64,000 bases of DNA from Marinobacter sp. SS5-14b (lineage in GTDB: Bacteria; Pseudomonadota; Gammaproteobacteria; Pseudomonadales; Oleiphilaceae). The translations under genes and the position numbers were made by a program. A model generated the notes under the pieces. It did not search any database and had not been told where the DNA came from. It saw only the letters and a program-made list of their open reading frames with translations. This document shows, piece after piece, positions 47,614 through 57,029 of the stretch. Numbering within the stretch: the stretch's first letter is position 1; every line of letters begins with the position of its first letter. The stretch spans positions 62,001 through 126,000 of the forward strand of contig NZ_JASSVM010000002.1 in assembly GCF_030541005.1 (NCBI RefSeq), given 5' to 3'.

Positions 47614-48246
47614 TCAGATACCCTGCGTGCTGGCAATAAATCCGGCAATACCGGTGAGCACGATTTCCGCCGCCATCGCCGACAGAATCAGGCCGCTGAT
47701 CTTCGACATGATGTTCAGGCCGGTTTTGCCCATGGCCCGCTCCAGATAACCGGACAGGCGCAGCAACACGGCCAGTATCAACAGTCCGGACACCAGCCCC
47801 AACAGCCCGCCAGCCACTTCATGCACGGCCTTCAATTCCGCGCCATACACCAGAATGGCACCGATGGTGGCGGGGCCAATCATCACCGGTATGGCCAGCG
47901 GCACCACGGCAATGTCATCACGATCTTCGTCAGGCAAACCGGTAGCGTGGTTGCGGGTGCCACTGTTAACCAGGCTGATCGCTGTCAGGAACAGCAGGCT
48001 GCCAGCACCAATCCGGAACGAATTCAGAGTAATGCCGATGGCGCTGAACAACAACGGGCCGGCAAAGAACAGCACTACACCCAGAATAAACGCTGAGATA
48101 CAGGCACGGCGAATGATTGAAGCCTTCTCGGCCGCCGGCAGGCCCCGGGTCAGCGCCAGGAACATGGTGACCACAAAGAACGGCGCCAGCAGGAACAAAA
48201 AGCGAATGGTACTGCTGATGTAAGTGGAGAAAAACGTCTCAAGCAT
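47614..48246 (-). CDS. MarC-family membrane protein
   Basis: A 210-residue six-helix protein of the MarC family. LLAPFFVVTMFLALTRGLPAAEKASIIRRAC and PLAIPVMIGPATIGAILVY are family segments. The start at 48246 (MLETFFSTYISSTI) resembles known members; an ATG at 48285 adding 13 residues cannot be excluded. Function of the family is unsettled despite the old link to multidrug resistance. Confidence 0.83.
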   Translation of the reverse strand: MLETFFSTYISSTIRFLFLLAPFFVVTMFLALTRGLPAAEKASIIRRACISAFILGVVLFFAGPLLFSAIGITLNSFRIGAGSLLFLTAISLVNSGTRNHATGLPDEDRDDIAVVPLAIPVMIGPATIGAILVYGAELKAVHEVAGGLLGLVSGLLILAVLLRLSGYLERAMGKTGLNIMSKISGLILSAMAAEIVLTGIAGFIASTQGI

Positions 48247-48357
48247 TCTGGCAAATCCGGCAAGGGGGTTAAAGCCGGTAAGCATAGCGCCTGGGGCTTG
48301 GTTCTGCCGTAAGGAAGAGAACCTATTTATCGCAAAAACAGATGCCTGCAGCCATCA

Positions 48358-49374
48358 CTAGCGCTTGATGGAAGGCTTGCGCGGCTTCGAGGGTTTGCCC
48401 TTGGGGCCGGTTTTGCGCCCCCCGGATTTCGGGCTGCCCGGCTTGCCAGCGGGCCGACCGGGGCCCGTTCCGGCTCCTTTGCCTCGCCCTTTGACGGGAG
48501 GTCTACCAGGCGCCTTGCCGCCGCGACCAGCCGCTGGTTTGCCCCCGGGCTTTGCACCGGCCCTTGCCGGTTTACCGCCGGCGCCCTGGCGTGAGCTTTT
48601 CTGGTTAGCGGACTTCTTCCTGGGCTTGCTGGAGACCCCTTCTGCCGCCTCGGATGACGAATCGCGAATGGCATCAAACAGGGTTTGAAGCTCCTGTTCA
48701 GTCAGATCGCGCCAGGCCCCCATGGGCAACCCCCGAAGGCTGACATTCATGATCCGGACCCGCTCCAGCCTGGTCACCTCATAGCCGAAATACTCGGCCA
48801 TGCGCCGGATCTGGCGGTTCAGGCCCTGCACCAGCGTAATGCGGAAAACAAACCGGGACACCTGTTCCACCGGACAACGCTTGGTCATCGTACCCAGAAT
48901 CGGCACGCCATTGCTCATGCCCTCAACAAACTCCCGGGTAACCGGCTTGTCGACCGTCACCAGATACTCTTTCTCGTGGTTGTTGCCGGCCCGCAGGATC
49001 TTGTTAACCAGATCGCCGTTGCTGGTCATGAAAATCAGCCCCTGGGAATCTTTATCCAGACGGCCGATGGGGAAAATCCGCTCACTGTGGCCGACAAAGC
49101 GCTGAATGTTGTCTTTCTCCGCACTGTCGGTGGTACTGACCACACCCACCGGTTTATTCAGCGCAATAAAAATCAGGTCTTCTTCATCCCGTGGCTCCAC
49201 CAGCTGGCCATTCACCTTCACGGTGTCGCCGGGCAGCACCTGATCTCCCACCTGAGCCCGGCGGCCATTGATATGGACATTACCCTGCTCAATGTAGCGA
49301 TCAGCATCGCGCCGGGAACACATCCCGCTCTCGCTGATGTACTTGTTCAAACGGGTGGATGTCCTGGTGACCAT
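48358..49374 (-). CDS. rluF: RluF-type 23S rRNA pseudouridine synthase
   Basis: A 338-residue enzyme. S4 RNA-binding domain at about 5-60 ([31 protein letters not shown]), catalytic domain at about 65-230 with the nucleophile Asp in [10 protein letters not shown]. The start at 49374 (MVTRTSTRL) opens directly on S4. After residue 245 comes a tail of nearly 100 residues made mostly of Gly, Lys, Pro, Arg and Ala, probably a disordered RNA-binding extension. RluF modifies U2604; RluB/E are less likely from the S4 pattern. Confidence 0.85.
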   Translation of the reverse strand: MVTRTSTRLNKYISESGMCSRRDADRYIEQGNVHINGRRAQVGDQVLPGDTVKVNGQLVEPRDEEDLIFIALNKPVGVVSTTDSAEKDNIQRFVGHSERIFPIGRLDKDSQGLIFMTSNGDLVNKILRAGNNHEKEYLVTVDKPVTREFVEGMSNGVPILGTMTKRCPVEQVSRFVFRITLVQGLNRQIRRMAEYFGYEVTRLERVRIMNVSLRGLPMGAWRDLTEQELQTLFDAIRDSSSEAAEGVSSKPRKKSANQKSSRQGAGGKPARAGAKPGGKPAAGRGGKAPGRPPVKGRGKGAGTGPGRPAGKPGSPKSGGRKTGPKGKPSKPRKPSIKR

Positions 49375-49472
49375 AAAGCCCTGCCGAAAACAGATGGTGA
49401 AATAACGTACGGGATGCACAATGCAACCCGCGCATCATCCCATCGGGATGCCGTCAGGGCAACCGCCGGCCA

Positions 49473-50624
49473 TCAGCCTGATTTTTTGCGGCGGAAGGGA
49501 TAGAGCAACTGGCCAAGATAGGAACCGGGAAGTTTTTGCGTCGTGCCGTAACGGGCAGGCCAATGCTCTTTCGGAAAGTGATAGGAGCCAAACAAACGGT
49601 CGAACAGCACTGTGTGCGCTGAATAGTTGGTATCGATGGCCGGCTTTTCCGAACTGTGGTGCCAATGGTGAAACTGTGGCGTTACCAGCAGGTACTTGAG
49701 TGGTCCCCAGGGAATGTTCAGATTGCTGTGGATGATGATGGCCTGCAGCGCGGCAAAGGTTACGTAGATGTCCAGGGCCTCCTTGCTGGCACCCATCAGG
49801 TACAAGACCAGCATGACCAATCCACGCTCAATGAAGATCTGAACCACATGCGCCCGCGAACCTGCCAGCCAGTCCATGGTTTCCACCGAATGGTGGACCG
49901 CATGAAACAACCACAGCCGCCGGACTTCATGGAATACCCGGTGCTCCCAGTACAGAACAAAGTCGGCAACCAGAATCAGCAGTGCAACCTGTAACCACAA
50001 GGGCATACCCTGAATAATCGCCTGTAGGCTGTCACTGGCAACCCATTCAAAGTGGGTCACCAGAAAGTTGCCAAACAGCAGTACCGCCGAAATCAGCAAG
50101 TGGTTCAGGCAGAAGTAAAAGAAATCCAGACCCCACTGATCCCGCAGAATGACCTGCTCCCGGTACTTCGGAAAGAGTTTCTCGAGGCTGGTAAACACGA
50201 TGGTTGAACCAAGAAACGCAAGAATGAGCCAGTCCACACCCAACGACAGCGGTTTCGGTTCCACCGGGCCAACCGGCACGTTGTAGCCACCCAGCGCAAA
50301 CGCGATCAGCGTCATGCCAATACCCGCGGCACCAAGCCGTTTACGCCGATCAAGAATAAAGGTGGTGATGCCAAAAAACAGGGAAAACCACATACCGTAC
50401 TTCAATATTTCCTGAAGCGCCTCGGCATCATAAACAGCACGAAGATCCGTGGTAGTCAGGTAGGAGGGGAAAAGGTAGGCGAGTACAGCCGCCAGGCTCA
50501 AGCCGCCGAGAAATATTGAAAAATAACCGGGGATTCGTCCATTCCGGAACCGCAGTTCTTTTTCCGGGCGGGGTTCAACAACTCGTTCGCGGTACTGATA
50601 ACCGGCGTCGTGTTCTGTGTTCAT
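49473..50624 (-). CDS. Sterol desaturase/fatty acid hydroxylase family protein
   Basis: A 383-residue membrane di-iron oxygenase. The histidine clusters are HRVFHE, HAVHHS and HHWHHS, in the order of the family. Start at 50624 (MNTEHDAGYQYRER), chosen over TTG-like starts upstream. Five to six helices anchor it. Such proteins hydroxylate or desaturate lipids; alkylglycerol monooxygenase-like activity is possible but not shown. Confidence 0.84.
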   Translation of the reverse strand: MNTEHDAGYQYRERVVEPRPEKELRFRNGRIPGYFSIFLGGLSLAAVLAYLFPSYLTTTDLRAVYDAEALQEILKYGMWFSLFFGITTFILDRRKRLGAAGIGMTLIAFALGGYNVPVGPVEPKPLSLGVDWLILAFLGSTIVFTSLEKLFPKYREQVILRDQWGLDFFYFCLNHLLISAVLLFGNFLVTHFEWVASDSLQAIIQGMPLWLQVALLILVADFVLYWEHRVFHEVRRLWLFHAVHHSVETMDWLAGSRAHVVQIFIERGLVMLVLYLMGASKEALDIYVTFAALQAIIIHSNLNIPWGPLKYLLVTPQFHHWHHSSEKPAIDTNYSAHTVLFDRLFGSYHFPKEHWPARYGTTQKLPGSYLGQLLYPFRRKKSG

Positions 50625-50785
50625 GCGTTCCCTGCAAAATATTGAAGTCGTCAGCATCCGCCCTGCTTAGTGGCGATGGTACCTGCTGCGATGCCTTGTC
50701 CGTTGGCTCGCGGCGCTAATGATATTTCAGGACGAGTTCAACTGCCAGCGGCTATCTGGAATTCACGCCACCTGATCTCAAACCC

Positions 50786-50816
50786 AAAAGCCCGGAGCTT
50801 TATAGGTCCGGGCTTT
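50786..50816 (-). terminator. Intrinsic terminator of the monooxygenase gene
   Basis: A perfect 10-bp stem, AAAGCCCGGA (50787-50796) with TCCGGGCTTT (50807-50816). Read on the minus strand it ends in TTTT, 24 bp beyond the stop of the flavin monooxygenase. Confidence 0.8.
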
Positions 50817-50839
50817 GCAGTTCAAGGGTTCGAATAAGA

Positions 50840-52423
50840 CTAACCCGCCAGGGCGGGCTCGCTGCCCTGTTCCATCACTTCCGCGGCTTCACACACATAC
50901 TGCGCGGCATCAAAGCGGCGGGTCTGCTGCCGGAACTGCCAGGTAAAGCCCGGCCACAAGGTGGTGTTCTTGCCGTTCTCGTTCACATACCAGCTCTTGC
51001 AGCCGGTCTGCCACACGGAATCGCCCAATTTGGCGTGAATGGAGGCGTTGTACTGGCTGTACGCCTCCTCCTTGACTTCCACGCTCTTCCAGCCCCGGTG
51101 CTGCATTTTCTTCAGGGCGTCCAGCACGTACTGCACCTGGGATTCGATCATGTACACCATGGAACTGTGGCCCAGACCGGTGTTCGGCCCCATCAGCATG
51201 AAGAAATTCGGGAAGCCGGCCACCGTGGTGCCCTTGTAGGCCTGAGCGCCTTCACGCCAGGCATCGAGCAGATCCTGGCCACCTCGTCCGAAAATTGTGC
51301 CCCGAGGAATCGGCTCCTGAGCCTTGAAGCCTGTGCCATAGACGATGCAGTCCACTGCCCTCTTGGCACCCTTGCTATCAATAATGACGTTACCCTTTAC
51401 CTCGCGGATACCGTCGGTCAGCACATCCACATGGTCCTGATCCAGCGCCGGGTAATAGTTGTTGGAGATCAGCACCCGCTTGCAACCGAAGTGGAAATCC
51501 GGCGTGACTTTTTTGCGCAGCTCCTTGTCCTTGATCTGGTTGCGGATATGGCGACGCGCCTGCAGTTCACCGATTTTCAGGATTCGGGGATTGCCGACAA
51601 AGCCCAGTACTCGGGCTTCCAGCATCCAGTAAACGCTCTGACGGAACGCGTTCAGAGTTTGTGGCATCTTGCGAAACATCATCCGCTCCAGCGGACGAAT
51701 CTCACGGTCCGGCTTGGGCATGATCCACGGCGGCGTACGCTGGTACAGATCCAGATGCGCGGCATCCTTGGCGATCTCGGGTACGAACTGGATAGCCGAG
51801 GCGCCGGTACCGATCACCGCAACCCGCTTGCCACGGAAATCGTAATCATGATCCCAGTTCTGGGAGTGGAAACGGGTGCCGGTAAACGTGTCCATGCCTT
51901 TGATGTCCGGGTAGGCCGGCGTGCTCAGGCCACCCATGCCAGACACCAGGACTTCCGCACGCAGTTTGCGGAACTTCGGCAGGGCTTTATCGCTGCGATC
52001 CAGCGAATCACCGGGCTTCAGGCCCTTTTGTTCCATGTACGCCCAAAGTGCAGGGGCGTCGCAGCTTTCGATGGTCCATGCGGAGGTTTTTTCATCCCAG
52101 CGGGCACCGGCCACGTGGGTATTGAGCTGGATGTGCTCCATCAGGCCGTACTTTTCGGCACAGTGGCGCAGGTAGGCTTTGATTTCGGGCTGGGGCGCAA
52201 ACATTCGGCTCCAGTTGGGGTTCTGTTCGAAGGAGAAGGAGTAGAGCGCAGACTGAACGTCGCAGGCGCAGCCGGGATAGTGATTCTCGTGCCAGGTGCC
52301 GCCCACATCGTCGCTTTGTTCAAGGATGACAAAATCGTGAAATCCCGCTTCTTTGAGTTTGATGCCCATGCCGAGACCGGAGAAGCCGGTGCCGATAATG
52401 GCGATTTGTGCGGTGTGTGTCAT
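50840..52423 (-). CDS. Baeyer-Villiger-type flavin monooxygenase
   Basis: A 527-residue FAD/NADPH enzyme. FAD site GTGFSGLGMG at about 10-19, GGTWHENHYPGCACDV, the Baeyer-Villiger fingerprint FTGTRFHSQNWD (exact FxGxxxHxxxWD), and an NADPH Rossmann motif GTGASA. Converts ketones to esters or lactones; in a lipid- or hydrocarbon-using organism this fits degradation of ketones or cycloalkanones. Upstream lie two palindromes and a divergent TetR gene that probably represses it. Confidence 0.9.
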   Translation of the reverse strand: MTHTAQIAIIGTGFSGLGMGIKLKEAGFHDFVILEQSDDVGGTWHENHYPGCACDVQSALYSFSFEQNPNWSRMFAPQPEIKAYLRHCAEKYGLMEHIQLNTHVAGARWDEKTSAWTIESCDAPALWAYMEQKGLKPGDSLDRSDKALPKFRKLRAEVLVSGMGGLSTPAYPDIKGMDTFTGTRFHSQNWDHDYDFRGKRVAVIGTGASAIQFVPEIAKDAAHLDLYQRTPPWIMPKPDREIRPLERMMFRKMPQTLNAFRQSVYWMLEARVLGFVGNPRILKIGELQARRHIRNQIKDKELRKKVTPDFHFGCKRVLISNNYYPALDQDHVDVLTDGIREVKGNVIIDSKGAKRAVDCIVYGTGFKAQEPIPRGTIFGRGGQDLLDAWREGAQAYKGTTVAGFPNFFMLMGPNTGLGHSSMVYMIESQVQYVLDALKKMQHRGWKSVEVKEEAYSQYNASIHAKLGDSVWQTGCKSWYVNENGKNTTLWPGFTWQFRQQTRRFDAAQYVCEAAEVMEQGSEPALAG

Positions 52424-52485
52424 TGCTGCGCTCCTGTGTGGCCTGTTTAGCCTTGCCTGTTATTGTCTGGGTGGTCATCATGACC

Positions 52486-52526
52486 GGTATACACATGTAT
52501 ACCGTCACGGGTAGACACTTGTATAC
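52486..52526. promoter_or_regulatory. Tandem palindromic operators, probably for TetR
   Basis: Site 1 is GGTATAC-ACAT-GTATACC (52486-52503), perfect 7-bp arms. Site 2, GTAGACACTTGTATAC (52511-52526), matches 13 of 16 bases of the site-1 centre. Centres are 24 bp apart, about 70-95 bp upstream of the monooxygenase start. Position and form fit binding by the divergent TetR protein; not proven. Confidence 0.65.
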
Positions 52527-52647
52527 TCCGGTTCGGGTGTTTGGCCCCGGGTGACTGATTGTTGGCCTGTGTGGCCTCTGGGTTGGGTGCTCGGTTCGCC
52601 GCTAGCTTGGGTAGATGGGATTGGCTGGCCCTTTGCTTGTGGTGTTT

Positions 52648-52760
52648 GGTTGGTTTGGGGATGGCTTTCCAAAACACGCTCCTTCGGCACATCCATGTGA
52701 CGCTTGGGCTCCGCCATCCATGGCTCCGCACAGTTTTGGAAAGCCATCCCCAAACCAACC
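52648..52760 (-). repeat. Structured palindromic repeat R7
   Basis: Arms 52648-52675 and 52733-52760 are a perfect 28-bp inverted repeat. The 57-nt interior holds CACAT-CC-ATGTG and GCCAT-CC-ATGGC; the conserved sense is on the minus strand. Faces R8, 72 bp away, in the opposite orientation. Confidence 0.92.
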
Positions 52761-52832
52761 TTTAAACTTATATGACGGCCGTCTCCTGGATGCGGAATCT
52801 GAGAAGACATGCATACTCATTTGTTAGAGAGG

Positions 52833-52938
52833 CCGGACGGTGGGCCTTGTTCACAGACTGTTGAAGGCCAGGGATGGCCTGAAACAAGCGCACAGGGATG
52901 TGCTCGTAGCGTGTCTGTGAACAAGGCCCACCGTCCGG
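52833..52938 (+). repeat. Structured palindromic repeat R8 (divergent member)
   Basis: Arms 52833-52858 and 52913-52938 are a perfect 26-bp inverted repeat. The 54-nt interior holds AGGCCA-GGGA-TGGCCT (52865-52880) and GCACA-GGGA-TGTGC (52890-52903), with the conserved AAGCG between them. Arms and linkers differ most from the family, but the layout is the same. Ends 25 bp before the TetR start codon. Confidence 0.85.
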
Positions 52939-52963
52939 TCCAACTCCAGATTTAGAGGCTTAA

Positions 52964-53596
52964 ATGCAAACACTGGCCGGCGGAAAACTGAAACTGGTTC
53001 AGGCCGCACTGAGGTTGATTACCGAAACGCGGAGCCTGACATCACTGGGGTTGCGGGAGCTCGCCCGTGAGGCGGGGTTGAATCCGAATACCTTCTATCG
53101 GCACTTCAAAAGCCTGGACGAATTTGGGCTGCAGGTACTCGGGTATATCGCAGAGGATATGAAAGCCGGTGTGCGGCAACTGCGACAGATGGCGGATTCC
53201 TCCGAACAGGCGTCTCATGACACCGTGGCGTTTGTGTATCACTACTTTCTCGCCAACCCGGCCGCCACCACCGTTGCCGTTCGGGAACTGCACGGCCCAT
53301 CACCTCTGTTGCGCCGCGCGCTCGAGGCTCAGCTCAATGCCAGTGCACGGGAGATGGCCGAGGATATTATCGAGCGCGGGCTGGTACCGGGTGTTGAGGA
53401 ACCGGTGGTGCATGAAATTTCCCACATGACCATTCGCTACATCCTGTTCCGGGCCATGGACTATATCGAAAAGCCCGAACAACGAAAGCGTATTCAGCAG
53501 GAGACGGAGCGGTTTATTAACCGGCAGTTCCGGGGAGCGCTCACAGAAGGATTGCCTGAATCGGCGATTATTGCGTTTGCCAAAGCCGCACCCTGA
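52964..53596 (+). CDS. TetR-family regulator
   Basis: A 210-residue regulator with an N-terminal HTH (about 8-60: LRELAREAGLNPNTFYRHFKSLDEFG) and a helical ligand domain. Divergent from the flavin monooxygenase, with two palindromes near the latter's start. Repeats R7 and R8 separate it from those sites, so its own promoter probably lies in or between the repeats. Ligand unknown, perhaps a ketone or fatty acid derivative. Confidence 0.85.
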   Translation: MQTLAGGKLKLVQAALRLITETRSLTSLGLRELAREAGLNPNTFYRHFKSLDEFGLQVLGYIAEDMKAGVRQLRQMADSSEQASHDTVAFVYHYFLANPAATTVAVRELHGPSPLLRRALEAQLNASAREMAEDIIERGLVPGVEEPVVHEISHMTIRYILFRAMDYIEKPEQRKRIQQETERFINRQFRGALTEGLPESAIIAFAKAAP

Positions 53597-53737
53597 CACC
53601 AAATTTGCGACGCCTGCGCCAGGCTCTGTGTGCCCCAGTGCACAATGTACAATAAGTAACATGTTATCGCTTTTTGTCATTTAGGGTCGCCTTTAGTCTT
53701 CCGGCTGTCACCAACAAGGACTAAGGAAGACGTTGAA

Positions 53738-56587
53738 ATGTTAGGAAAAATGACAGCCTGCATCCTGACGGGACTGCTGCTGAGTGGCTGCGGCGGGGGC
53801 AGTGAGGACTCCAGTACAGGTGCAGAACAAAACGCTCGGCCGGTCCTGGCCAGTTCCCCTGCGAAGGCTATCGCCAACCTTCCCTATGAATACCATCCGG
53901 CTCTGTCAGGCGGCGTAGAAGCCGAGAAGTATCAGTCCAATGACCTGCCCGAATGGGCAACGCTGGATGAAGCCACCGGGGCGATCATCGGCACCCCGGG
54001 CTCCGACGATGTCACCGCCTATCACCCTTTCCAACTGTCGGTGACCGTTGACGGAAGTACCTTCCGTTTTGATCAGGCACTGTCGGTGCTGCCTACCGAG
54101 AGCTACCTGCCGAATAACGCAGTCGACTTTCACATCACGGATTACGACGGTAATCGCCGGCCCGTTCGGAATGATCTCACCGGCGGTAATCTGATCGGCG
54201 AAGTGATGTTCGCTCAATCCCACACGGTCCTGCCCAACGGCAACTATCAGGCCGATTCCGGCGACGAAACCCGGAGCACCTACCGGCCGCGACTGGTCGC
54301 ACTGCGTGAAGCTCTGCTGCTGTTTACACCGGATACCGACGACGAACCGGTATCCGTGGATGTGCAACTTGCTATCAACGGCGAACCGGTTGGCACCTAT
54401 GCCATGGCTCATCCCAATGCCCTGCCCGCCTCAGACCACGAAGGCCGGCACCGCATCGAGTACTCCACCCGGGCCTGGAGCCTGCGCTTGCCGTGGGAGC
54501 AGGTGCGCAACGGCCTGTCACTGACCTTCACCACCAACAAGAATGCCCCCGACGCGGCAACCGGCACGCTGGCCGCTGCGGCCATCGACATCGGCGAAGC
54601 CAGCCAGATTGTCTTCTAATCGATTCGGCTGGGCATGCTGACCCACTTCAATGACAGCGCCGGCCATTTTACCCTGCGCGATCCGGTATTGGCGGCTACC
54701 GATTATTTCCAGACCCTGCCGGTCTCGAAGATGGTTATGGCCAGTTACGCTGACATGGAGCTGGATAAAGTCATCATCGGCAGTGGCAAGATCTATAACG
54801 AGGTGAGTGACACCAATGGCGGCGTGTACGATGGGGACATGCGGGGTGATGTTGCCAAGTCTCAGGTCAGCGTCGGAATCAACCAGGCGAACTACGGAAT
54901 CACCAGCAGCAATATGCGCCAGTGGTACACCCACGTGTTCAAGCAAATAACCAACCACCACGCCTGGGGCAATTATCAGAATGGCCGGGTTGGCCACGGG
55001 CTCAGTGGCGGCAACGGTATTGGTACATTGGTTGACAGCCGCGGCAACGAGGCCAGTCACGAATGGGGGCATGCTTATGGCCTGGGCCACTACCCGGGTG
55101 CCGGCCTGACCGAAGATGGCCGCTGGCAGCGGCATCATGCCGACAGTGGCTGGGGCTTTATCGCCCACCGTAACCGGATGCGGGACAACCTCTCCCATAA
55201 CAACTGGTCAGAAACACCGGAGGCCCACGGCTCCCATTTCATGAGGCACATCCCCTACCGGAGAGACGCCATGTCTGGTGGCGGCGGTGGTAACCGGTTC
55301 TCCCAATACACCCATTACACCGGTTATTCCGCTCGTATTATCCAGAATGATCTGGCCAGATACCCCATTCCGGACGCCAGCTCTCCAACCGGGTATAAGA
55401 AATGGAATACGAGCACTGGCCAATATGAAACTCACCAATTCACCGGCGATACGCAAGTCCCGGCGCCAGCCCGCGTCGGCGTACCTGTCGCAACCTTGTT
55501 AGGCGGCTATGACCCGGATGGAACCGTGGGGGTAATCTATCCGGTATTCCATGGCAACTATGGCAATGTCTTCGATCTGCCGGAACCCGCCGCAACCGGA
55601 GACGCCTGCTGGCTAACCGTCAGCAATGACCAAGGTGAGCAGAAGCCGATTTCCGTGGGTGCGTCACGCCACCACAGCAGTACCATCAATCAACTGCACA
55701 TCAATCTGGACGCCGAATTCCGGCCGACGCTGGCCGCACTCACTTGCCGGCGCGATGGCAGCGAGACTGAACTCGCCCGAATGGAATTTGATGGCCAGAT
55801 TCCCGAGCTTCCACCGGCCGCTATTGTGGGCCAGGAACACGGTTTTGAGCAGTTGGCTAAAAGAGAAATGGCCACCCTCAATGGAGCGCTCAAGGAACTG
55901 AGCAACGATCCCTTCCCGCTGCTTGATGCAGGTGCTCAGGTACTGCTCGCCAGCTACCGTCCGGAGGACCTCAAGAACCGACTGGACGCCGATGCACAGC
56001 AGGTGCTCCAAAAGCTGCAGCAACGCCAGCAACATCAGGAACTGGCAGGGGCGCTGATTACCTCGCTTGAAGCGGCCAATGCCAGCCCGAAAGAGATACA
56101 GAATGCCCTGACCGATTTCCTGGTCCGGAAGGGACTGATTCGGGATGCCAACGATGTGGAGCTGGAAGGCACGGTACTCCGCAACGGCAATCAGCAACTG
56201 GCGTGGGCTCCGGATGAGAACGGCTACCTGCCGGTCATCAGCAGCGCAGAAGAACACCCGGACGCCGGTCGATGGCTGATGTCGGCCCGAGGCAGTCTGC
56301 ACCCGGTGGAGCAGCCGTGGAACTGCCTGGTTCCATCAGGTGGACGACTTGGCCTCGCGCTTTGTGATCCGGCTCAGGAAAACCAGCAATGGCGATACCG
56401 GGACGACACCAGCCTGCAGAATGCCGGTTCCGGCCAGTGCATCGATTACGCCTGGCACAACCAGACGGTACTGATGTATGGCTGTCACGGTAATAGCAAC
56501 CAACGCTGGCAGGGCATCAGCAAAACCGACAGTCCGCTGCTTGCCGCATTACCCGGCTACATTATCCAGACGTTGTACGGCAACTGA
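53738..56587 (+). pseudogene. M66 (StcE/dictomallein-like) metalloprotease broken by one in-frame TAA
   Basis: Two frames, 53738-54619 and 54635-56587, lie in the same reading frame, parted by one TAA at 54617-54619. Read through, they give one protein of about 949 residues: lipobox LLLSGC (about residue 17), a beta-rich N-terminal domain (PVRNDLTGGNLIGEVMFAQSH and SLRLPWEQVRNGLSLTF), then the M66 catalytic site HEWGHAYGLGH. A C-terminal ricin-like lectin region has NQQWRY and NQRWQG. A C-to-T change from CAA (Gln) explains the stop. Likely a surface lipoprotein glycoprotease. It is broken unless the stop is an error or read through; no ribosome site precedes 54635. Confidence 0.82.
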
Positions 56588-56628
56588 GATCGCCAACAGG
56601 GCCTGCACTGACAGGCCCTGTTCACCGG

Positions 56629-56940
56629 TTATTCGGTGGTATTGAACACATACGATGACACCGTGCCATCGCTGTTGAACCTGACCACCAGGTCGGTGGT
56701 TTCCGCGTCACCAAACGCAGACCAGCGGTACTTGCCATACGTCCAGGTGCGCTTGCCGTCTTCAACGCCGGTGCGCCAAGGCTCACCGAACATACTCTGG
56801 ATCTCGGCCCGGGTGGTTTCACCGATCTGGATCTGGTCCACGTTGTGGGTGGCAAAGTCCTGGCCAACGGTGGCACAGCCAACCAACGCGCTCAGCAAAA
56901 TGGCAAGGCCGGCCAGCTTGAAATTCCGAAGCAACGTCAT
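56629..56940 (-). CDS. Small SmpA/BamE-like outer membrane lipoprotein
   Basis: A 103-residue lipoprotein, lipobox LVGC at about residue 22 (AILLSALVGCATVG). The DQIQIGETTRAEIQSMFGEPW segment is typical of the SmpA/OmlA fold. Not BamE itself, whose gene sits elsewhere in related genomes next to fur or hypothetical genes; this is inferred. Converges with the protease gene, 41 bp between stops. Confidence 0.78.
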   Translation of the reverse strand: MTLLRNFKLAGLAILLSALVGCATVGQDFATHNVDQIQIGETTRAEIQSMFGEPWRTGVEDGKRTWTYGKYRWSAFGDAETTDLVVRFNSDGTVSSYVFNTTE

Positions 56941-57029
56941 ATCGCACTCCTTTTAGCATCTAAATCAGGGCTTTCATCATAGCGTTTCTGTGTACCACTG
57001 CGATTACGAGTTGGATAACTTCAAGACAC

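Noticed and set aside
13119..52938. R1-R8 as intrinsic terminators
   Set aside because: The A/T tracts are at the inner end of the stems, not outside, and several copies lie in divergent promoter regions where no transcript ends.
13119..52938. CRISPR array or insertion sequence ends
   Set aside because: Copies are kilobases apart, have no spacers, no transposase between them and no target duplications that I could see.
54635..56587. Downstream half of the M66 protease as an independent gene
   Set aside because: Same frame as the upstream half, no ribosome site or signal peptide, and the domain boundary falls inside a continuous protease architecture.
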